Shown: positions 1 through 12,150, counted from the stretch's first letter. The stretch: DNA of 64,000 bases from Platynereis dumerilii (GCA_026936325.1 JAPTHN010000018.1:8079658-8143657); one strand, 5' to 3'. The notes: generated by a model not told the origin, from the letters alone. Made by a program: numbers and translations.

Positions 1-850
1 AAAAAATTTGCTTGAAGGATATTGAGTTTCCATTGGCCCCATTTTTGTTGCTGTCTCTGTCAATTCAACAACAGAGTCATTGCCATTTTCCCGCCTTTTT
101 GGATCAATGTCCCCCTATTTTAATTAAATGTTTTGTTTTACTTTCTTGTACCCTTCTACACCGAAAGCGTTTTTGAATGCTGGGCCTCACAGAATGTTGA
201 AGTCTTGAAAATGCTTGCCATTATCTTGTCCAAATTGTCTCATTACTCCCCTGACCTCAGCCTTCTTTGGCAGATTTCCTAATTCACTTTGCATCGAGGT
301 TTTCTTTTTTGACAACAGCACTCATCAGGCTTGGTCAGCTTGAAGAGGGGGTCTCTTTTAGGAAACAATTCACTATACTGGGCTGTGAAAATGAATGTAT
401 TTGGCAACTGACAAACATTGTTATTTAGTGGTTAATTTTGGGGCTACAATGACATGACGTCACAAATCTATTGTAGAATTTATCATTTAGTCTTGACATT
501 AATTGAACTTCTGAAGAGCTTCCAAATAACTTCAATGGAGTCGATAATGTCCTGTCCAATAAGGCGAAGAGATCCAGGTTCTTCCCTTAACATCTTCATC
601 GGGTGGCATCGGTCGGATCTGGAAGGTAAATATAAAATTTGATCTGTACCAGGATTATACACCTGTTGACTCACAATAAGTTTCATGAACTTACTAAAGT
701 ATGCAAACTCGCCAAAGCCTGGTAGGCCCACTTTCGTACAACCATCACAACTCCTGCCTTCTCCAAATGGATCTCGTGCAAAACAAAAATACTTACATTA
801 TCATTGAGCCAAGCACTTGGTTTTCGCAAAATTTCGATCTCCCTTTTGCT
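1..850 (-). mobile_element. LTR-retroelement fossil, BEL/Pao-associated
   Basis: This is an ancient, heavily broken element with many breaks and no surviving frame. Positions 1-365 align through their length with 27760-28145, and 600-850 align with 10995-11240; both of those lie beside recognisable BEL/Pao gag remnants read on the minus strand. The family assignment is by that association, not by a protein domain here. No host gene is seen. Confidence 0.3.
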
Positions 851-1475
851 TAAATTTTCAAAGCAATTTCCAATTTGAGAAAGTTCTCATTTGTGACAGT
901 TTCTTTCATGCCAACTTTACAGCTTTCCAGCCTGGTGCACGCCCCTAATTTCTTTACCAGGTTTATCTTGGGAGCCGCATTCCCTCCGGGAATAGGCAGG
1001 ACTCTTATGCAGGTTGAATCTGTTGGTCAGAAAACTGCTCACCGTGCAGATTGGTCACAACTTTCCATCCTGACCTAGTTGACCTTCATAACCCAAAAAG
1101 GCTTGCAGGGTTGTAACCCACCTCACCTCACCCCGGTTTTTCAGCAGCCAGTAGTCTTCCAATAGAGATTCTTGGGAAGAGCTGACACTCATCAGCTTGG
1201 AGAGAGGATTGTCCTCTTCTGATTGAGCTGGAGCACTGCCTTCGAGAGGAGACCGTATATCCTTTCATGGTTTTCCATTTTATACCTTTCCTGCTTGGTG
1301 ACATGATGACTTTCCTTGGTCAAAACTTGCCCAGCTGGACAACTTTTCGACATACTCATCAAGATTCTAGCCTGATGCTATGCAGTCATGCAGCGGATCA
1401 TGGGGTTCTTTGTCTTGCATGCAAGGCCATACCAATGAATCATTCCTCTGCTTTTGCAAATTCCTGTTGATACCA
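850..1475 (-). mobile_element. LTR-retroelement fossil, Ty3/gypsy-like gag flank
   Basis: 1130-1475 aligns with 8225-8560, which continues directly into a Ty3/gypsy-like gag remnant on the minus strand. 890-980 recurs at about 4000-4090. The copies are so diverged that the insertion must be old. It is broken throughout, and no LTR ends could be defined. Confidence 0.35.
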
Positions 1476-1479
1476 ATGG

Positions 1480-2200
1480 TAATCACAATTGAATACTGGA
1501 TTCATGACTCGATTTGCTGTCCAAATCAACTTCTTTACCAGTGGTAAGCAATAAGTGATTTGATGGCAAGTGCTTCGGAGGCTTCATGTGGAATTCAGAT
1601 CATCTTCTCGTTGTATAACATGGCAGTGCATCACCCATCTGGATTTTGTAGTGTATAAGCTTCCAGTTTTTCTCAGCTGAGTTACCATGTCAGGTCTCTT
1701 TCATCTCTCTTTAGAGTCATCCCTGTCTGGCAGTCGCGAAGGCAGTTATATCTCTTCCCTTGTAGGTCAGTTTCCATGTGAAGTCTGTGTCATGTGCAAT
1801 GTGAGATTTTGTGTTTAGTCACTCATCTTTGTATGCCATTGCTATAAATTATCTGTCAAAAAATATGGTAGTCTTCCCAAAGTTCACCAAAACTTGAACT
1901 CAAGGGTGTCTCTTTATTTGATTTTGCTTTGGAAATAAGTTATAACTTTTAGCTATCAACATATATACCGCCAAATAGTAGGTTTGTCAGTCAGTAATTG
2001 ATAAAGGTCAAATTTCCTTAAGTAAATGTAGCTGAATCGCTTCCTGCAATCATTCTGCACCTTATGGCTGTGTCCACTGTCCACATTTCATCCTATTTGG
2101 TCTTCTATGTGCATCAATACAGGATTAAAGCCCCAATCATCCTTTACTCATATGAGTGAGAAATCATTGCTGTGACCAGGGTTGGGTACAATTACTTTAA
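1480..2200. repeat. Long dispersed repeat, copy 1
   Basis: About 700 bp aligns collinearly with 22600-23350, with many substitutions and small gaps. It includes a core around 2060-2150 with an AT-rich CATAAATA-like box and the words AAAGCCCCAATCATCC. Shorter relatives of that core occur near 9040, 24840, 27150 and 30740. It may be the LTR or untranslated part of the fossil elements around it. No coding potential was seen. Confidence 0.5.
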
Positions 2201-2252
2201 TCAAGTGTGCTTATCAAATTTCTTGTCCTGCTTATAGAGTTAATATATAATG

Positions 2253-3974
2253 CCGGTGTGGTAGTTGAGAGTGTCCCAGTACAGAGTGTCCTTTGGACAC
2301 ATTTTCCCAGGAAAGACTGTCCTCTGGACACAATTTCCTGGAAATGAGTGTCCCTGGACAGTTTTTCCTGGGAAATTCTGTCCAGTGGACATTGGTTCCT
2401 TAGTTATGGTTGTCCGTCTTAGGGATTAATGTCCCATGGAAAAAAGAAAATAATTTTTATGTCCTGGTTTCAAATGTCCCACCAAAATGTCCAGGATAAT
2501 ATATCCTAGGTATGGAAGTCCTGGACATTATTTCCTAGGTTAAGCAGTCCTGGACATTATATACCAGTAATAATTGTCCAATGAAGGACAAATATTCCTG
2601 GTGTTTGTAGTCCTGGACACTTTATCTTGGTTCTGGATATAACAAAAATGTCCTTTGCTGGACAAATATTCCTAGTTTTGCTGGTCCTGGCCACAATATC
2701 CTAGCTATGGATGTCCACTGTCCAGGGCGCTATATCCTGGTAACACAGGTCCTTCATAGGACCAATATTTCCTGGTTTTGCATGTCCCGGACATTACTTT
2801 CCAGTTTTACAAGTCCTGAGCAAACTATCCTAGTAAAATAAGTCATTTACAGAACCTTTTTTCCGATAACTGGTAGGCCTTGACAATGGCCAGTGGACAT
2901 TTGTTCCTTAGTTATCATTGTCCACTTTAGGGATTAATGTCCCTCGCTTGCCAGTCATTAATCACCAGCAAGGCCCTCCAAAAAAAAGTCATTGTATGAT
3001 TATCGAAAAGTTGATGTCCCTACCATAGGGTGGAGCCATCCATATCCAGCTAGTTATTCAAAGTGATAAGTATTTTTGCATTCATCGTCACATTTCAACT
3101 TTATGAATATCTCACAAATAAATACAACATATTCATACCTTGTAATTATTAAGGCATGCTCTCCTTATGTTTATTTTCACATTCAGTGACAACCCTTCAG
3201 GTATGTCTTTGTAGACAGATATTGTCTGACATGGAGAAGATCCATCGTATGCCAAGTCAATAATGACTGGAACTGAGACTCAGACTGAAATCCAAGATTA
3301 GCAACCCAAATATTCATTGTAGCATGACCATAATCATTTACATATCAATTACATAAAAACAGTCGGAGGCAGGACTTGAACCTGCAATGTTCTGAATTGA
3401 AGTCTGATCACTAGACCACTATGCTATGGGGGAAGGCTGCCCAAGCTGGTGATCCCAAGCTTGGTCTTTTGATTACAGTACATCAGTTCTATTAATAGCT
3501 ACGGTCATAAATACAGGTCGGACAGTTTTGAATGTCCTAGGTAGAAATGTCCAGGACAAATAGAACTAGTATAAATGGTCCTGGACCATTTATAATAGTA
3601 TTATATGTCCCAGACAAATAGACCTAGGATAAGATGTCTGGGACAAATGGACCTGGGATGATCTGTCCTGGACAAATGGAACCAGGATAAAATGTCCTGG
3701 ACGAATACATCCAGGATCAGATGACCGGGACAGCTAGATCTAGGATCAGATGACCTGGGCAACGATTACTAGTTTATAATGTCCACCTGGACATCTGACA
3801 CCAGGTATAAATGTCCTGGACATTTGAATCCAGGTTCAAATGTCCTGGACAATCATTACTGGTCCATGCAAAAAAATGTCCAGGACATTTGAACCCAGAG
3901 AGGACATTATAAACCTCAGTTTAAAGTGTCCCAGGACACTGGTTACTGGAGGACAATTATTCCTTTCACACCGG
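2253..3974. mobile_element. Foldback-type element with GTCC/GGAC repeat arms
   Basis: The element begins CCGGTGTG and ends CACACCGG. Two arms (about 2265-2950 and 3510-3960) consist of degenerate 20-30-bp units centred on the palindrome GTCCTGGAC or its half GTCC...GGAC; the second arm reads as the approximate reverse complement of the first. The left arm holds an internal direct duplication, 2383-2440 against 2887-2944. The middle (2950-3505) is non-repetitive and includes a tRNA-like stretch. Long arms made of short tandem motifs resemble foldback transposons such as the sea-urchin TU elements. No target duplication was found, so the exact ends are tentative. Confidence 0.5.
3360..3432 (-). 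pseudogene. tRNA-like sequence (pseudogene or SINE head)
   Basis: On the minus strand there is an A-box-like TAGTGGTCTAGTGATCAGAC and a perfect T arm: 5-bp stem GCAGG/CCTGC around TTCAAGT. The anticodon stem does not pair well, and the 3' acceptor half (CTCCGAC) has no partner upstream, so it is not a working tRNA. It lies in the loop of the surrounding foldback element. Confidence 0.45.
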
Positions 3975-4553
3975 TTCTGTGTCGCTGTGACTTTCACTCT
4001 AACTTTACATCCATGCAACAACTTTGATAGCTTTCCAATCTGACGCATGCCCCTAATTTCTTTACCAGGCTTATTATTGGGATATCTTCAGTAGTTAAAG
4101 TAACTCGACTCCATCGCCGTTGTGCATGTATAAAATGAATACGAAAAAAAAAAAATAACGTCGAAATATTCCGAAAATAAATATTCATTTCGCCATATAA
4201 AGAACTCCTTTATTCATTTTATTATCGGGAGCAGAAAATGTTTGTGTAAGTTTCAAAATATTCCGCATGATGAATATATTGATGAGAGAAAAGTTCAGGG
4301 CCTTTTTTTTTTGTTTTTTGAGTGAACTAGAATGAACTAGAATGAATAAGACTCTGGTACTGTGGCTGGGACATTTATAACATAGAAGAAGAGAAAACTA
4401 AGCTTTTATTCAACAAATAAGTTGTTTGATCAAATTTGGCATTCGCCATTCCAGGGAGATGTAATGAGAAGTCGTATATAAATAAATATTATTAAAATGT
4501 TTATTATGCGACTGCTGCTGCATGTAACTAACTTACTATCATTTCACTGTCCC
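3975..4553. other. Non-coding, old repeat debris
   Basis: Positions 3990-4090 match 880-980. The rest is AT-rich with an A-run at 4145 and a T-run at 4302. No gene or ordered repeat was recognised. Confidence 0.4.
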
Positions 4554-4934
4554 CACAGTGGGTTTTAACCACCATTAAGTTAGAAAAAATTCTAATGGCA
4601 TGACGCCTGTTTGATATAGTCCACAAGGACATGCAGATTGCATAACTGAAAACGAGAAAAAAATCTGTTGGGAATTTTTTGAGAAAATCACATTTTTATG
4701 TAGCAGCAATTTTTCAATGTGATAAACTCCATAAAAGGGTCCTGGAGATCATCTAAACTCATTTTAATGGCATGAAACCTGCTCAGTATAATCAATAAGG
4801 ATGTGCAGATTACTAATCTTTTAATAAGAAAAAAGTTGGAAAGAAATTTTTGAAGAAAAGCACATTTTTATGTTAAAAACATATTATAATGTGATAAACT
4901 CCATAAAAAGGTCAGAAACGCATTAAAAAACATT

Positions 4935-5424
4935 GAGATGTCATGAATTCTGCAGGAAATAGCCTGAAAGGACATGTTGATTACATATCTGAATATGGGA
5001 AAATCGGTGGGGAATTTTCTCAGAAAAAACATAAAAATATTTTTACGTTGCAGCTATTTTGCCATGTAATAAACTTTATCAAATTAGTTCATTGTACCTT
5101 CAGCAACTTGTGTCTAAATTTACTTGAGGATGTCTTTGAGCCATCTCAGTTTCAGTAACTTCGAGAAGATATCTTGAAAGAGATGTCATGAATTCTGCAG
5201 GAAATAGCCTGAAAGGACATGTAGATTACATATCTGAATATGGGAAAATCTGTGGGGAATTTTCTCAGAAAAAACATAAAAATATTTTTACGTTGCAGCT
5301 ATTTTGCCATGTAATAAACTTTATCAAATTAGTTCATTGTACCTTCAGCAACTTGTGTCTAAATTTTCTTGAGGATGTCTTTGAGCCAACTCAGTTTCAG
5401 TAACTTCGAGAAGATATCTTGAAA
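4935..5424 (+). repeat. 245-bp tandem duplication, two near-identical units
   Basis: Unit 1 is 4935-5179 and unit 2 is 5180-5424; I count about four differences. Each holds the same 71-codon open stretch from an ATG, which I take as chance. The near identity marks a recent event inside an older element. Confidence 0.85.
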
Positions 5425-6009
5425 GCAACAACGATGCAGACATCTTCCAGAATATGCTAGATTAAGGATATAACATTGGAAAACCAATGTAGAAAGGCCA
5501 AGATGCTGCAGGAATGATGAGGAACAAAGGGAATACCAGCAAACAGCATGCAGATGTTCTCCAGAAAGCACAGACACCATGCAGAAGGTTCTAAGAAAGA
5601 ACTAAAATATATTTCGAAGTGTGTGAAACAGCTTAGTACAAGATATCTCAAGAAAAATCTAGTCTTTGCACACAGTCTATCAACAAGTAACATTTTCTAA
5701 TTTCGTCGGCACAATGCCCGGGCCTCATCCTGATTTTCCTAGACTATTCTTTTATCCCTCCTAGAGCGCTTCTAGACGTATTTGCACTGACCCAACATGA
5801 TCATGGGTATCCAACACTCTGTCTGACTTCAAACAAAATGCCGAAGTTCCTGGCTATGAATAAAATTCTGAATCCTTTCTCTGATGCTGAGAGTATGCTG
5901 ATCAAATCTACTTGCCGAACCCTTCCTGGCATTGCCTTGGCCCATGTGTATGACCTTCCAGCCCTTTAACAAATGAAAATTGGTTCACGTATCAAAAATT
6001 ATAGTTTGG

Positions 6010-6640
6010 GTCCTATATTTTTTTTTTTTTTTTTTTGAATGACTTGGTCTTTATTTTTTCCAAAATACAAATTTTTTATGTTCAACAATATAAGATTGGT
6101 GGCCTTCGAACTCTGTCGAGTTATTTGAAGACTCACCAAGATGGAGTGGGATGAAAATGAGATGAATGAAAATGAAAATCAAGGAACATTTTAAAGTTAA
6201 AACATGCTCTCCGTTGCCACATCACCAGACATAAAGTAAAAAGAAGAGATGTACTTTTGAAAACAGGTTTGATGAAAATCACAGGGTAGTGGAATATGAA
6301 TCCCAAACCGTCTTTCAATTTTTTCAAAACGATTGTCAAAAACTCACAAACCAAAAACTCTTCAAAATCAAATTAGATGAGAATCACAGGGTTAGGAATA
6401 CAAAATCCCAGTCCGTATTTCAGGTCAGATTGAAAATCAGATAAAATTCATAACCAGAGACAAAATATCTTCAAACACCAAGCCTCAGAAGCAGCTCCAT
6501 TAACCCGATTGCTCTACCCATTCCATAGTGGAGGGAGTTTCTTCATTAACCAAACAGAGACAAGGAATATTGTATGGAAATTCAAACATAGACATATCGA
6601 AAATAGATTTGGTTTTTTTTTTTTTTTTTTCCTCGCTAAC
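6010..6640 (-). mobile_element. Retrotransposed 3' end with poly(A), unidentified
   Basis: Read on the minus strand, a long A-run ends at about 6012, preceded by an AATAAA signal about 20 bases upstream (6045-6056). This is the signature of a reverse-transcribed 3' end. The body (6060-6600) contains two imperfect copies of a segment with GAATCACAGGGT. No protein similarity was recognised. Confidence 0.35.
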
Positions 6641-6890
6641 TCTTTGCCTGTTTTAGAGGTTGTCAATGGGATTAATAAGGAGGAAATTTTTTAGACTTCG
6701 TTTAAAAGCATGGTAGCTATTATTCCATTCTATCTTGTCAAGAAGGTGATTACTTACTTTAACTCCTATATAACGGATACGTTTTTGAGAGAGAGATGAG
6801 TTACACTGTGGTATATTTAAAGTAAATTGATTTCTTGTCCGATACTCATATATGATGTTATTGTGAGTATTGTTGTATTTCACTTGAAAA
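6616..6890 (-). mobile_element. LINE 3' fragment with poly(A) tail
   Basis: A minus-strand frame of 76 codons (6883 to 6653) resembles the extreme C-terminus of LINE ORF2 proteins: a TRN motif followed by a hydrophobic segment and ...YHAFKRSLKNFLL. The frame is followed by an A-run (T-run at 6617-6634 on plus). It is 5'-truncated, and it sits inside the inverted-repeat element 4554-7671. Confidence 0.5.
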
Positions 6891-7127
6891 TAATCAAATC
6901 AAATGCACAGTTAATGAACATAATATGTCTTTCACAAAGGTGTGTGTGTGTCCTCTGTTTTCGGGAAGGAAGCCACTCAATCCTAGACAGGCCATTGTGA
7001 GTATTGTTGTATTTCACTTGAAAATAATCAAATAAAATGCACAGTTAATGAACATAATATGTCTTTCACAAAGGTGTGTGTGTGTCCTCTGTTTTCGGAA
7101 GGAAGCCACTCAATCCTAGACAGGCCA
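6860..7127 (+). repeat. 134-bp tandem duplication
   Basis: The segment starting GTGAGTATTGTTG at 6863 recurs at 6997 with very few differences. It includes a short TG run and CCTCTGTTTTCGG. Confidence 0.8.
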
Positions 7128-7675
7128 CATAATAATCATTGTAGACACTATCCAAGTGCTGATAACTGGAAATTTGCCCATCACAAACATATTTCTTTGT
7201 GCTTATAATTACTGGTACTACATGTTTGTGATGGGCTACTGTACCTGCAATCATAGCACACTAAGATGCAGTATGATTCTGACTGTATGCAAATAACATA
7301 ATTGCAGATTGACCTTTTCATGGAGTTTATCACATTGAAAAATGTTTTTCACACATTAAGATGTGTTTTTCTTCAAAAATTACTAGACATATTTTTCCTG
7401 TTAATAGATATGTAATTTGTATGTCCTTGTTTATGATATTTGACAGGTTCCATGCACTTGACATAATTTTTGACGATCTCCAGAACGCTTTTTTGGAGTT
7501 TATCACATTGCAAAATGGCTGCCACATAAAAATGTGATTTTCTCAAAATATTCCCAACAGATTTTTTTCTCGTTTTCAGTTATGTAATCTGCATGTCATT
7601 GTGGACCATATCCAGCAAACATCATGCCATTAGAATTTTTTGCAACTTACAGGTGGTTAAAACCCACTGTGTCCC

Positions 7676-8224
7676 TGCTTAGGCACCAAGCCTCCCTTGC
7701 ACTTTCAAAGCATTCCAGTTTCTTCAAGATTGCGTCGAAAATAAAAAGAAGTTATTAGTTGTTTTGTCAGCAGACAGATCTGTAGAGGAGAGTACAGTGT
7801 ATGTAGAATAGAAAGGTATTTCTAAGCAAGACAATACGCTCTGAAGGTGAGTGATGGGAGTTAAATTGTTTATTGTGATTGACAATGATTTTCTGACAAC
7901 TTTTTGTGATACCAACCAGGTATGTCTCTAAATAGCCCAATCGGGTGCTGATGAGACGTGAAGCACTAACTCCTTCACTCACTCTCACCGAACCTTTTTT
8001 TTTTGTCTCCGTTTTCCAACCACCTTCCTGTGGAATTGGGAATTTAATACAAGCACAAAATGATACTTCCCTTTTCTAAAACGAAGACAATCATTGCTAT
8101 CTTTTCACAGAGCGGGTTTCTGACTTTTTTTACTCAGGCTTATTTTAGGGACCAAATTACACTCGTCAAACTTTCTTATTCTCAACCTCCCTCCAGCGAT
8201 GGTAAGAAAATCGATGCATATTGA
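7676..8224. other. Non-coding, nothing recognised
   Basis: Ordinary AT-rich sequence with a T-run at 7998. Open stretches are short and show no family resemblance. Confidence 0.4.
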
Positions 8225-8880
8225 AGCGATTTGTCAGCAGCAAGTATTTTTCAAATAGTGATTCCTGAGAAGTGTTGACATCCATCAGGAGCTTCAAAAG
8301 AGGATTGTCCTCTTCTGATGCAGTTGAATCACTTCCGTCAGGAGGCCATAGATCTTTCAGCGGTTCTCCATTTTGCTCTTTTCCAGCTGGGTGACATTTG
8401 ACATTCCTAGTTCAGAATTTGCCCAACTCTTCGGCTAATTCATCGAGATTCAAGCCTGATGCCATGCTGTCATGTAGTAGGTCATGAGGCTCTTCAATCT
8501 TGTCAGCGTGTACATGTGAGGCCATGTCAATGTGTCATTCCTCTGCTCTTGGCAAATTGAGTGCTTCCTTGATGTCACTGAAGGATGCTGTTGTCTCATC
8601 AATAGAGAGCGTCTCTAAAATGTTTTATGCAGTTTCACCCATGGCGTAGAGTAGCGCATTGACTTGCTCATTCTGGGGTCCGTGTGTCAAGCCAGCAGTG
8701 AGAGCAAACCTTTCAAAACAACGAATCCATCGGCGCCATGCATCCACCTGTTCGGGACCGCTTTCCTGAATAAATTGCTCTTGATGAGGGACCTGTTGCA
8801 TGGGTAGTGCAGAATGTTGGGCGGAAGGCGTAGAGGCCTAGGCAAGTCAGGAATGACTGATTGCCAGAGTTAAGATAGAA
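8225..8880 (-). mobile_element. Ty3/gypsy-like gag fossil
   Basis: Read on the minus strand, 8800 to 8590 gives a gag-like stretch with WRRWIRCFERF and, further on, QVNALLYAMG. This is the pattern of invertebrate Ty3/gypsy gag (W-x2-W-I-x2-FER ... Q-x5-YAMG). The region 8560-8225 downstream matches 1130-1475. The element is old, broken in several places, and no pol or LTR could be delimited. Confidence 0.5.
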
Positions 8881-8989
8881 CCGCTGCCATCATGTAGTAT
8901 TGATAAAAGAGACATCTTGTTTATGTAAGGAGAAATATGCAGACTATCTGTTTAATCACTCAATTTCTATCATACATGTACATCGGCAC

Positions 8990-9300
8990 ATTGTATTGTG
9001 AGTTTTAAATTTATGAGCAGCATTCAGAACCTCTTCTTGTCCTAATTAGCCTACCCAGTGCATAAATATAGGACATTAAGCCCCTATACTCCATTCATCT
9101 TTGTTACTAGGAACCAGAAATCTCTAAGCAAGCCGATAATTACTTTGGCCAATTCTTAGTAACCTGTGTTTGTGTTTTTCATGCTGTCAATGGGTTAGAA
9201 ATACATCTTGCAAAAAAAAAATTGATTTGTCAGCGAACCTTTGCGTGAGCTGTCACCTCATGCTCTCCTTAATACATACAATTCTCGATTGATCAAACAA
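8990..9300. repeat. Dispersed repeat core with CATAAATA box
   Basis: 9035-9110 repeats the core seen at 2060-2150, 23250-23330, 24810-24900, 27115-27200 and 30735-30790 (CCTAATTAGCCTACC, CATAAATA, AAGCCCC). 9235-9270 matches about 23965-24005. It is probably untranslated or LTR sequence of the neighbouring fossils. Confidence 0.45.
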
Positions 9301-9439
9301 ATTGATAAAATCATCTGTCCCCACAAGGGGGTAATAAAATCAACATACATCCAATTGAACTTTGCTTAAATCTATCATCAGTTGGATGCCCAAAATGATT
9401 ACTGATTATGTGGTATATCAAAAAGGTAAATTTTGACAT

Positions 9440-9790
9440 GGATTTGCTAATCATAACCAAGTGTACATACCGAGATGCTAGTAGACTTCTGCAAGACGAT
9501 GTTTTGGCTGGAATCCCAGATGTCATTCACATCACTTTCAATGTATACTGGTCGTAGTCTGTTTTTCTGTTGTGGCCCACACGCTGTGCCAAGTGTACAC
9601 CTTGAACAGTCCTGCGTTTTCTGAAATGCTCTGTATCATTTGTGCTAAGGAGTGCTTGCCTTTGGAAATTTTTAAACCATGTTCCTTCACTCCTTGAACT
9701 ACTCGGATATTGGAACAGTCTGTCACATAATATGGGGTTTAACTTGTCAAGGTAAAAACAGATAACTTCCACAGCCTCGCCATACATCCT
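9440..9790 (-). mobile_element. Crypton-like tyrosine-recombinase remnant, copy 1
   Basis: On the minus strand the fragments LDKLNPILCDRLFQYP, SLAQMIQSISENAGL and YTWHSVWATT follow the order of the DUF3504/Crypton-type tyrosine recombinase fold. The last corresponds to the conserved YTNHSxRAT box. The copy is broken and lacks most of the enzyme. A second copy exists as two halves, 14945-15076 and 19285-19515, which supports a mobile origin. The family call rests on remembered motifs; a domesticated host gene fragment is the alternative. Confidence 0.4.
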
Positions 9791-10559
9791 CGCATCGGAA
9801 TAGTCTTGCTCTTGTTATTTGTAGCCACCTTTAGACTTTATTGTTTTTCATAAATTTCATTTGCAAAGCTGAAACGAAAGTTTTGACCTTCTGTGTCCGT
9901 TTGTACTTTGAAGATTTTCTTGGTCATAGCGGAGTCAAGCTCTCCCGACCTCATCACCCGAAGTGTAGTCCTTGCTCTCACCTATAACCCTGTATAAATT
10001 TTAAGCTGCTGAAAATGTTCTGCCTTAACCTTGTAGCTGAGTCTCCTGGCTTCCTTAATCACAAGGCGGTCTTGGAGGAATGTTGGAAAACGGCTGTGAA
10101 CACATAGGAGTGTGTCTTTAAGATTTAGCGTTTAGTCTTGACATTAATTTAACTTGCGTGAAAAACTTTTGGTCCTCCCTACTTCCGGCAGACGGATTAT
10201 TCAATAACTGGAATATTCAAAGCATCCTTTATGGCCTGAAAGGCCGCTGCCTCCGCATTGCTGGTGTGAAACGGTTCAGAGGCCAAGTCATACAGACAGT
10301 GATAGTCCTGCCAAATATCAATAAATTTTTCTTCATCAGCATCCGACCAGGCCATTTTTGTCGTCTGCAAAGTTTGATGACGTCTGCAAAGTTGATGACA
10401 TAACCTTACTCTTTAACTCGCATTATGTCATTTTCATTGGTTCCTGTTGGTTGAGAAGTGACAGACAGTCTGCTGACATCTGGCACGTCAAAACTGGCCT
10501 GATTTGTTGCCTACAAGTGCAAACAGTCGCCGACAGCTGACTGTACACACTGCCAGACA
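9791..10559. other. Old repeat debris without gene
   Basis: 9880-9960 matches 29860-29945, and 10125-10160 matches about 490-520. No frame with family resemblance was seen. Confidence 0.35.
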
Positions 10560-11250
10560 AAATTGTCGCAAATTATGGACAAACTTGTAAATGAGTGTGT
10601 ACTTCTGAATAATGGAAGAGTTGACAATTCGTAGAATGCCTCAACTGATGACTCATCTCATTTTGTTGTGTTCATCAGAAATCTTAAAATAATGGACAAT
10701 CTCATGGCACTCATCTACCTGATTTATCAAGTCATGAAACATGCAGGTGCACTTAAGCTCCAGTCCCTGTAATGCCTTTGCAAGCATAACTGTTGATATA
10801 CTTCTCTGATAATACAATGTCATCAACTGCACCTCGTAATTCCAAAGTTCTACTTAAATATTCTGTCAAATATTTAAAGATACGTAGTAATATTTAATTG
10901 TTTATCCACTGGATCCTTTTTACATTTTAGAGGGTCAGGCTTATAGTTCTCTTCTCAGGGTTGCTACAGCCAGGGTCAACTTGCCCACCAATCGTGTAGC
11001 ATCGGTCGTGTCTGGAAGGTAAATACAAAATGCCATCAGAAACAGGATTATACATCGGTTGGCCCTCAAGAAGTTTCATGAATTTACTGTATCAATGCTT
11101 CGTAGGCCTCTTCAGTGCAACCATCGAAACTCTTACCTTCTCCAAATGGATCTTGTGCGAAACAAAAATACTTATATTATCATTGAGCCAAGCAATTTTG
11201 CAAAATTTTGATGTCCTTTTTGCCAAAATTTTCGTTACCAGTGCGGAGAG
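10560..11250 (-). mobile_element. BEL/Pao fossil, partial
   Basis: 10560-10750 aligns with 25890-26040, the 3' part of a recognisable BEL/Pao gag remnant, and 10995-11240 aligns with 600-850. It is old and broken several times, and no LTRs were delimited. Confidence 0.45.
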
Positions 11251-12112
11251 TGATCTTCGATGACCTGATGCTGGGCCACTTTTGATCTGCTTTGACAAAC
11301 TTCAAATGTCGCTTTCAAACCCTGAAAACTAAAAATCATGACATGAAATAAATATTCTGTAATTTTTCTTAATTTTTTTTTGACAGTGATACACCATCTT
11401 ACACAATGTTACATTGCTTTATCATCCTCTGACAACCGCTGACAGCTGCCTTGTAAACAGCTTCGCAATCAAACAGGAAGTGATCAAAATACTTCCCTGC
11501 TATGTGTGGGTTTTCCTGAACTGTTTTCTGCCTCCAGGGGCTGATTGGTCACAACTTCTCATTCCTCCATCTTGTAGACCTGCATAACCCAACATGGTTG
11601 CAGGTTCGTTAAATAACGCAAATCACTCATAATTACCACTCTATTACTCACTCCTGGAATGTTTTGAACATGGTTGATTTGTTTTCTAAATCAGTTCCTC
11701 GCCTTTGGAGAACATAAAGTGTATATAGTATGTTGGGGCGATTAAATTTTTTTAAAATCGATTAGATTAGATTAAATGGTGACCTTGTCTGATTAGATTA
11801 GATTAGATTACAATTAATTTTCAATTGTAATCAATTAAATCAGATTAAATGCGCACACAGAACAAAAGACAATTAAGATAGTCATACAATTGATATGGAG
11901 TGTTGAAGTGCAATTAGCAGTGCTTCAACTGCTTTTGACACATAATTAATTCAAATTGACAGCACTGGACTCATATACAATTATCACAATGGCTCAAATA
12001 GAATTAAAATACACAACTGAAAATGGCTGATAAAACTGTAACTATAGGATTTCCGTAAATAGCATGTATTCTGCATGGGTAAATGAGAAATTAAAGAAGC
12101 AGTTTGTACATA

Positions 12113-12150
12113 CCTTTAAATGTCCAAGCAAGTTAGATGATGATTTGCCA
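12113..12150 (-). pseudogene. hAT BED-finger exon, second half
   Basis: The minus-strand frame reads GKSSSNLLGHLK and then meets GTATGT, a good splice donor. SNLxxHLK is the helix of a BED zinc finger in hAT transposases. It continues the first half at 13938-14040, from which the LINE separates it. Confidence 0.5.

Larger units (their letters stand above)
4554..7671. mobile_element. Large inverted-repeat DNA transposon, possibly Chapaev-like
   Basis: Both ends carry CACAGTGGGTTTTAACC in inverted orientation, flanked by a 4-bp direct repeat TCCC (4550-4553 and 7672-7675). Homology between the ends extends over hundreds of bases: 4554-4735 against the reverse complement of 7490-7671. Several internal units contain GTGATAAACTCC on the left and its complement on the right. 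No transposase is present, so it is non-autonomous. A CAC start with a 4-bp duplication fits the Chapaev group, but that is inference. The element shares ATCTGTTGGGAATTTTT with the palindromic element at 55911. It holds tandem duplications and LINE debris. Confidence 0.65.

Noticed and set aside
2177-2230. hAT-like terminus CAGGGTTGGGTACAATTAC
   Set aside because: No matching inverted end or 8-bp duplication was found nearby; it may be a solo fragment.
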